Part shown: positions 59,469-64,000 of the stretch, one piece after another
Numbering within the stretch: position 1 is the stretch's first letter
Layout: the number at the start of each line of letters is the position of its first letter
Origin: Paenibacillus_AR mesotrionivorans
Lineage (GTDB): Bacteria > Bacillota > Bacilli > Paenibacillales > NBRC-103111
Assembly: GCF_046098205.1 (NCBI RefSeq)
Contig: NZ_JBJURJ010000002.1
Location: 425,338 to 489,337 of the forward strand
Reading direction: 5' to 3'
Length of the DNA stretch: 64,000 bases
Program-made: the position numbers and the translations under genes
The notes under the pieces: generated by a model
What the model was told of the DNA's origin: nothing
Database searches by the model: none
Seen by the model: only the letters and a program-made list of their open reading frames with translations

Positions 59469-60908
59469 TTATTTGCGGATCTTGCCTGCTCCTGCGCTCT
59501 TCAGGACATAAGCGGGAATGGATGAAGCGCTGTCCTTCACGTAGCTGTAAGAGCTGGCGGGGTTAAACGTGGTACCCCCGGTCTGGTTGACGCCAGTGCA
59601 ATTCTCCTTTATATTGTCGCTGGTGAAGACGACATTGGCCGTTGAATCCCCCAGGGTGGTGATATCCTCGGAATTCTTGAAATAATTAGCCTCCAAAAGC
59701 ACCTGTGCCGTATTGTGGCTGGCTGTACCGTAGTCCCCCAGATTGAGGAAATAGTTGTTGAATACATGGACATCCGAATTGTTGACCCGGGGATTGCGCT
59801 GGTTGGTGCCGTTAAAGAAATTATGATGGATCGTGACCTTGGGACGGTTATCGTATTCGTCGTTGCCTACGGCGAAGGTTTTGTTGTGATTGCTGAATTC
59901 CGTGTTGGATACCGTCACGTAGTCAGCGCCCTTCACTACATCCACCAAACCATCCTCCATATGCGTCAGGGTACAGCGGTCAACCCAGACATGGTGCGCC
60001 CCGTTCTGCACAGTAATGGCATCCCAATCCCCCAGCTTGCCGTCCCAGGACTGGAAGGAGTCCTTGATGGTCAAATTGCGGATAATGACGTTTTTCTCAT
60101 TATTGGTTACCTGCAGCCCGCCATATTGCAGCGTAGCATTGGTGCCCATACCCAGAATGGTCTTGTTGGATTTCACCGGAATGCGGGCGCCCCAGGGGGA
60201 CATCTGGATGGTGCCCTGGACCCGGATGACCAACGGCTCCGCAGAAGCGGCATACGCCTCCAGCTCCGCTTGGGTAGTGGCAGTTACAGTGGCGCCTCCC
60301 AAACCGCCGGTGGTCCCATTCTGGCCAAGGGCATTAACACTGGCCCAGCCTACCGGACTCAAATCCTTGACCATAACGGAATACATCTCCCCTCCGGCTG
60401 TAGGGCTGCCTAGGGAAACCGAAGTGTTTGCCCCTACATCCTTTTTGTACACGCGGAAGGTTTTGCCGGCGCTATTCGTGATGTCGTCGTCCGTATCGTA
60501 CCAGTCCGACAGCCAGGAGGGGACGGCCTTGCTTTTGTCTGCCGCCACATAAATCTGCGCCCGGACCAGCACCTTGAAGGAAACCAGCGTACTGCCGGTG
60601 TAGCTTTTGGAATCGGCCGCCGTCTGGATCCACTGCCAGCCGTAATACGGGTCCTTCAGCGCGGTCCAGGTGATGCTTTGGTCACCATACTGCTTGTCCC
60701 CCGTCTGCAGGCTGTACTGGAGCGACCAATCCGCACTGTTGGCGGAATCCTGTACGGCAAAATTGGTGATAATGCCCAAGGATGCAGGGCCCGCCGCCTG
60801 GACCGGAGCCGGTGATGCTCCCACTGCCGCTGTTAAAAGCAGCACCAACACAAGGAGAAGCAAGGAACTGGACTTCTGGAATCCTGCCTTCACACTCATT
60901 CCATTCAT
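59469..60908 (-). CDS. Secreted pectate lyase (PL1)
   Basis: 479 residues with a signal peptide (SSSLLLLVLVLLLTAAVGASP, cleavage near VQAA). Residues ~40-190 form a beta-rich accessory domain. The PL1 beta-helix follows: VIRVQGTIQMSP, NKTILGMGTNATL, NVIIRNLTIKDS, the Ca-binding DAITVQNGAHHVWVDRCTL and DGLVDVVKGADYVTVSNTEF, then HHNFFNGTNQRNPRV (catalytic Arg). It cleaves polygalacturonate by beta-elimination outside the cell. The gene leads an operon with the pectinesterase. A cre-like site at its promoter suggests CcpA repression. Confidence 0.92.
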   Translation of the reverse strand: MNGMSVKAGFQKSSSLLLLVLVLLLTAAVGASPAPVQAAGPASLGIITNFAVQDSANSADWSLQYSLQTGDKQYGDQSITWTALKDPYYGWQWIQTAADSKSYTGSTLVSFKVLVRAQIYVAADKSKAVPSWLSDWYDTDDDITNSAGKTFRVYKKDVGANTSVSLGSPTAGGEMYSVMVKDLSPVGWASVNALGQNGTTGGLGGATVTATTQAELEAYAASAEPLVIRVQGTIQMSPWGARIPVKSNKTILGMGTNATLQYGGLQVTNNEKNVIIRNLTIKDSFQSWDGKLGDWDAITVQNGAHHVWVDRCTLTHMEDGLVDVVKGADYVTVSNTEFSNHNKTFAVGNDEYDNRPKVTIHHNFFNGTNQRNPRVNNSDVHVFNNYFLNLGDYGTASHNTAQVLLEANYFKNSEDITTLGDSTANVVFTSDNIKENCTGVNQTGGTTFNPASSYSYVKDSASSIPAYVLKSAGAGKIRK

Positions 60909-60924
60909 TCGATTTCTCCTCCAT

Positions 60925-60969
60925 ATAAAGCGTTTTCATTACTTATATAAACGAAAGCCTGAGGATCAA
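60925..60969 (-). promoter_or_regulatory. Promoter and cre-like site of the pectinase operon
   Basis: On the minus strand TTGATC (60964-60969), a 16-bp spacer and TATAAG (60942-60947). TGAAAACGCTTTAT (60925-60938) matches the cre consensus except at its last two positions and lies just after the start point. A second AAGCGCTT core is at 60987-60994, upstream of the promoter. CcpA control is inferred. Confidence 0.6.
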
Positions 60970-61204
60970 TTCCCCAGGCCTCCGATAAGCGCTTGCTCCT
61001 GATGTCCAATCAGCCCTTCCCGTCTAACACCTGCTGCAGAAGCAAATGCACTACGGTACAGCTCATTATGGTACGGTTTTCCAATAGATTGCTATATGCA
61101 TCGCATAACCAATTTGCTCTGCTGCTATGCAGACGGCATAACGGGCCGGCAGTATACCCCAGACAACCTGTCTATGTGCCGTAAACAACCATTTTATACT
61201 ATTT

Positions 61205-61378
61205 TTATGGTGTTCGTTCCATCCTCCCTTGGCCTTGACCCTGGAATTGACCTTGGCCTTGGGATTGGTTTTGGCCGTTATCCGGAATGGTCTGGGCGGA
61301 GATGTATTCGCAGGCGGCCAAAGACAGGCAGCAGACGAGCAGCACCCCAAGGCGGGCGGCAGCCTTCACTCTTTTCAT
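61205..61378 (-). CDS. Small lipoprotein with Gln-Gly repeat
   Basis: A 57-residue protein: a lipoprotein signal (RLGVLLVCCLSLAACEYIS; lipobox LAAC, Cys about residue 23) and a mature tail made largely of Gln-Gly repeats (QSQGQGQFQGQGQG). The ATG at 61378 has AAGGAGGG 8 nt upstream and lies 4 bp after the stop of the GT-C gene, so it is cotranscribed. The repeat coding uses the same CCTTGG-type hexamers (reverse strand) as the 12-bp array at 55.7 kb. Function is unknown. Confidence 0.65.
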   Translation of the reverse strand: MKRVKAAARLGVLLVCCLSLAACEYISAQTIPDNGQNQSQGQGQFQGQGQGRMERTP

Positions 61379-61382
61379 CCCT

Positions 61383-62933
61383 TCATCCCTCCTTTTCCGT
61401 GAATAGGGCATCGTACATATCCTTGAAGCCCATGTAGGACATCACCAGCAGCAGCGGGTAAATAGGAAACAGATAACGGGATTTGATCTCCCACAGCAGA
61501 TAAAAGGCGATAAAACCCAGAACCACCAGCACCAGCGGGATTTCGGTGAAACGCCCGGATTTCAGCCCGCCGATCAGCCGGACCAATATAAAGCCATACA
61601 TCAGGATTTTCATAGCGTACATAGCCCATGTAAGGCCCACTCTGGCGGTGGAGTCACCCTTGAACAGCTCCGTGGCAAAGGTGGTGTAGCTGTATTTGTC
61701 CCCTACGGCGCCCATTCCCCGGCCGAAGGTGGAGGAGCCGTTGCCAATGCCGTACCGTTCCATCTGGTAGGTGCCTTCGGTCCAGGTCCAGACCAGCTTC
61801 TTGGTGTACATCTTGAGGAGGCCTCCCGCTCCCGCTTCAGACAGCTTGCGGCTGATCTCCTCCTTAAACAGCTCCGTGCTTTTCTCCTTGTTATAGCCGG
61901 CCTGCCGCTGATAAATCGTGTAGCTTTGGCGGTTGTCCCAAAAACCGAAGGTGCTTTGGTTCACCCCCATGTTCAGCCACATGTAGACGGGAGCGGAGTT
62001 GGCATTGACGGAGCCCTCCACCTTGCCTGTGGTCTGAAGCAGCAGATTCTGGGTCCAGCCCGGCACCATAAAAACCAGCACCGTTACTACAAGCGCCAGG
62101 ACAGATTTTTTGACCCCGATCCTCCGGATTTGAAGCAGGATAGTGATGGCGATGGCCACCAAGAAAATGGCCCCGATGCTCCGGAAATAATTCCCGATTG
62201 CCAGCAGAACCGCTGCAAGGATCATATCCTTCAGGGCTACCTTCTTCATAAACCGGACAGCAAAATAAAGGGCCGAGGTAAGAAACGCCGTTGCGATGAC
62301 ATCATTATAAATGAGGTTGTTCATAAACAGCGCCGGGGCATAAAAGGCTGCCAGGATAAGAACGCCGTAATCCCGGCTTCGGGATTTCACATTCAGCTCC
62401 TTGTAGAGCAGGTACACCATCAGCGTCGTGATAAGGGTGAACCCGATGTTGAAGAGCTTGATAACCAGATAATTGTCCGGGAACAAAAGCAGCAGCGTCT
62501 TCAAATACAGCACAATAGAAAAGTTAAACGGAAACATATGCAGATAGCCGGTGGTTTGGAACGAGGAATAATCCTCCCGGTAGAGTATGTTTTGGGCCAG
62601 GGTCAGCACCGTCTGGGAGTCGTCCGTAGGCAGCCGGGGAAACAGGAAAATAATCGCTGTCTGGACGGCGAAGGAAGCAGCAAGTACAGCCGGAATGATA
62701 ATTTTCGGACTGAATCTGTCCAGCCTCCGGCACAGCGCATACATGCCAAGCCCCGCCAGCAGCAGTGCCGCGGCCGTAACGATGAACAGCAGAAGCTGCT
62801 GCTTTTCCAGCACAGGTGTATCTCCGTACACTGCATACAGGTACTTTGCCCGTATCAAAAAGGAGGAGGCGACAAACAGCCCCAGGAACAGTGTAAGCAG
62901 GATGTAGAGCAGTTTGTGAATTCCTTTGACCAT
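61383..62933 (-). CDS. GT-C fold membrane glycosyltransferase-like protein (family 39/PMT-like)
   Basis: A 516-residue protein with about eleven membrane helices. After helix 1 the loop holds FPRLPTDDSQTVLTLAQNILY, with the acidic pair expected for GT-C enzymes. A soluble part near the middle (MWLNMGVNQSTFGFWDNRQSY) and the end EIKSRYLFPIYPLLL match dolichyl/undecaprenyl-phosphate-sugar dependent mannosyltransferases of Firmicutes. It probably moves a sugar from a lipid carrier outside the membrane; the acceptor is unknown. The ATG at 62933 has GAGGAGGGG upstream. Confidence 0.8.
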   Translation of the reverse strand: MVKGIHKLLYILLTLFLGLFVASSFLIRAKYLYAVYGDTPVLEKQQLLLFIVTAAALLLAGLGMYALCRRLDRFSPKIIIPAVLAASFAVQTAIIFLFPRLPTDDSQTVLTLAQNILYREDYSSFQTTGYLHMFPFNFSIVLYLKTLLLLFPDNYLVIKLFNIGFTLITTLMVYLLYKELNVKSRSRDYGVLILAAFYAPALFMNNLIYNDVIATAFLTSALYFAVRFMKKVALKDMILAAVLLAIGNYFRSIGAIFLVAIAITILLQIRRIGVKKSVLALVVTVLVFMVPGWTQNLLLQTTGKVEGSVNANSAPVYMWLNMGVNQSTFGFWDNRQSYTIYQRQAGYNKEKSTELFKEEISRKLSEAGAGGLLKMYTKKLVWTWTEGTYQMERYGIGNGSSTFGRGMGAVGDKYSYTTFATELFKGDSTARVGLTWAMYAMKILMYGFILVRLIGGLKSGRFTEIPLVLVVLGFIAFYLLWEIKSRYLFPIYPLLLVMSYMGFKDMYDALFTEKEG

Positions 62934-63030
62934 GGAACCCCTCCTCAAGCTTCCGTGTGATTTTCCGGCAGGATGCCCTGATTATAAAGGCCCAACCTGA
63001 AAATCCGTTGAAAGGCGGAAGCAGGCAAAA

Positions 63031-63208
63031 TGCAAATGTGCAGTTATTTTTCAACATAACTGACGGACGGGCACCTCATCCTGCAAATCTGCAGTTATTT
63101 GGGGCCGCTCCCCCTTCAAACGTACGTTTGCTGCGCAAATAACTGCACTTTTGCAGGTAAACAACGGGTTTTCCCCGATAACGCGAAAATGAACTGCACT
63201 TTTGCAGG
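63031..63208 (+). repeat. FFRR intergenic element H
   Basis: F1 (63031) and F2 (63082) read TGCAAATSTGCAGTTATTT, 51 bp apart. R1 (63137-63157) and R2 (to 63208) share AACTGCACTTTTGCAGG, exactly 50 bp apart. It fills the gap between the GT-C gene start and the terminator of the peroxiredoxin-like gene. Confidence 0.82.
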
Positions 63209-63244
63209 ATGGGCCGGCCCCTTCCCCGGCTGTCCCCTTGCACA

Positions 63245-63281
63245 GCAAAAAACCGCTGGAGCATCTTTCCCTCCAGCGGTT
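63245..63281 (-). terminator. Terminator of the peroxiredoxin-like gene
   Basis: On the minus strand AACCGCTGGAG pairs with CTCCAGCGGTT over a 9-nt loop and is followed by TTTTGC. Confidence 0.9.
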
Positions 63282-63305
63282 CCATCCTTGCTTATTATAA
63301 AAAAA

Positions 63306-63896
63306 TCAGCTCCGCGGCACCAGATCGCAGGCATCCGCCGGCATCCAGTGCTCGTCCTGGCCCTCCCATTTCACATTGCAGCCAATGGGATTGGTCAAAG
63401 GCACGGACAACGGCTGGCCTGCCACGAGCTCCGACAAGGCCCGGTCCAGATCATTGACGGTGGCCTTCTCCGATTCCCGCGGGTTATCCAGCCCCCGGCC
63501 GGAGTATACCAGCTTCCGCTCCCCGTCGAACACGTAGAAGTGCGGCGTGCGCAGAGCGCCGTAGGCTTTGGCTACGGTTTGGTCCTTGTCGCGGAGGTAG
63601 GTCCAGGGAAACTTCTGCTCCTCCATCCGCTGGACCATATGGTCGAAGGAATCATCGGGTTTGGTGATTTCACTGTTGGCGTTAATGCCCACAAAAGCGA
63701 CGCCCTGCTCCTTGTACTTCAGCGCAGTGTGGCGGGTCACCTCATCGGAGCCGACCACATAGGGACAATGGTTGCAGGTGAAGAAAACAACGAGTACAGG
63801 GGCTCCGGCAAAGTCTTGCAGCGAGTAGGTTTTACCGTCAGTAGCCGGCAGGGAAAAATCCGGCGCTTGCTCACCCAATTGCAGCGTAAATGCCAT
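63306..63896 (-). CDS. Thioredoxin-like/peroxiredoxin-like protein
   Basis: 196 residues of the PRX_like1 group. It starts LQLGEQAPDFSLPATDGKTYSL. The redox motif is FFTCNHCPYV (CxxC, about residue 41), followed by GINANSEITKPDDSFDHM and the cis-Pro region RTPHFYVFDGERKLVY. Such cytosolic proteins reduce peroxides or disulfides; exact activity is not settled. A typical ATG and its own terminator suggest a single-gene unit. The last 104 bases of the window hold no gene I can support. Confidence 0.88.
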   Translation of the reverse strand: MAFTLQLGEQAPDFSLPATDGKTYSLQDFAGAPVLVVFFTCNHCPYVVGSDEVTRHTALKYKEQGVAFVGINANSEITKPDDSFDHMVQRMEEQKFPWTYLRDKDQTVAKAYGALRTPHFYVFDGERKLVYSGRGLDNPRESEKATVNDLDRALSELVAGQPLSVPLTNPIGCNVKWEGQDEHWMPADACDLVPRS

Positions 63897-64000
63897 TTCA
63901 TCGCCTCCATCACGGATTCCGGCCTTGGCCGTCCCCTAAATTGTAACGGAGCCTCCGGGAGAAAAACAAGGCGAAACCGGATCTCCGGCTTATCCCACCC

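Noticed and set aside
61926..62960. 344-residue open frame on the plus strand
   Set aside because: Antisense of the GT-C membrane protein gene, with a composition unlike real proteins.
1..64000. tRNA, rRNA, prophage or intact insertion sequence
   Set aside because: None was seen by reading. A tRNA scan was not possible, so a single isolated tRNA cannot be fully excluded.

Overview
The window is about 64 kb of a moderately GC-rich (mid-50s %) chromosome of a low-GC-lineage Gram-positive, most likely Paenibacillus or a close relative. Evidence: strong AAGGAGG-type ribosome binding sites, YtrA-type GntR regulation, a glycine T-box before a one-chain GlyQS, a CIRCE operator, BmrC/D-like exporter pairs, pectin-degrading enzymes and an ErmD-like methylase. 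No rRNA, tRNA, prophage, CRISPR array or intact transposase was seen.

Layout. 1-5.2 kb: the end of a DUF3231 protein, a seven-repeat RCC1-like protein, and a YtrA-type regulator with an ABC-2 transporter. 5.2-9.3 kb: a small membrane protein, the carboxyspermidine dehydrogenase/decarboxylase pair (polyamine synthesis), a 36-residue membrane protein and an XRE regulator. 9.3-21.7 kb: redox and stress genes (extradiol dioxygenase beside a decayed hydrolase, XRE-cupin regulator, DJ-1 protein, htpG behind CIRCE, nitroreductase, epimerase, aldo/keto reductase), small regulators, and an AAC(6')-like acetyltransferase. 21.9-25.5 kb: a heterodimeric ABC exporter. 25.5-29 kb: a four-gene TetR operon and a QueG-like/MarR pair with duplicated operators. 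29-34.9 kb: a Bcr/CflA transporter, a DUF2157/DUF4401/GDYXXLXY fusion, an ArsR/AHSA1 pair, and an erm gene with a leader peptide and attenuator. 35-43.3 kb: GH105 and AraC genes, a secreted esterase, a TetR-controlled ABC-2 transporter, and a DUF2294 protein. 43.4-48.9 kb: a NitT/TauT importer, an isochorismatase-type hydrolase and an MFS exporter. 49.4-55.1 kb: GyrI-like and AraC proteins, a frameshifted GNAT, and a TetR plus two flavoproteins. 56-64 kb: glyQS, pectinesterase and pectate lyase, a lipoprotein, a GT-C membrane protein and a peroxiredoxin-like protein.

The most unusual content is between genes. Eight intergenic gaps each hold an element of about 180-190 bp with one architecture: two copies of a ~23-27 bp unit in one orientation and two in the other (F-F-R-R). 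Same-orientation copies lie about 50 bp apart. The unit sequence differs from locus to locus, but the layout is kept. In one case the F unit has expanded into an 81-bp tandem array. A separate 58-bp hairpin repeat occurs four times, and a 161-bp MITE-like element with TA flanks sits exactly on a stop codon. These, with the erm leader peptide carrying an Arg-Phe-Arg motif, are the best candidates for previously undescribed biology.

All calls come from reading the sequence and from knowledge of protein families; no database search was run.
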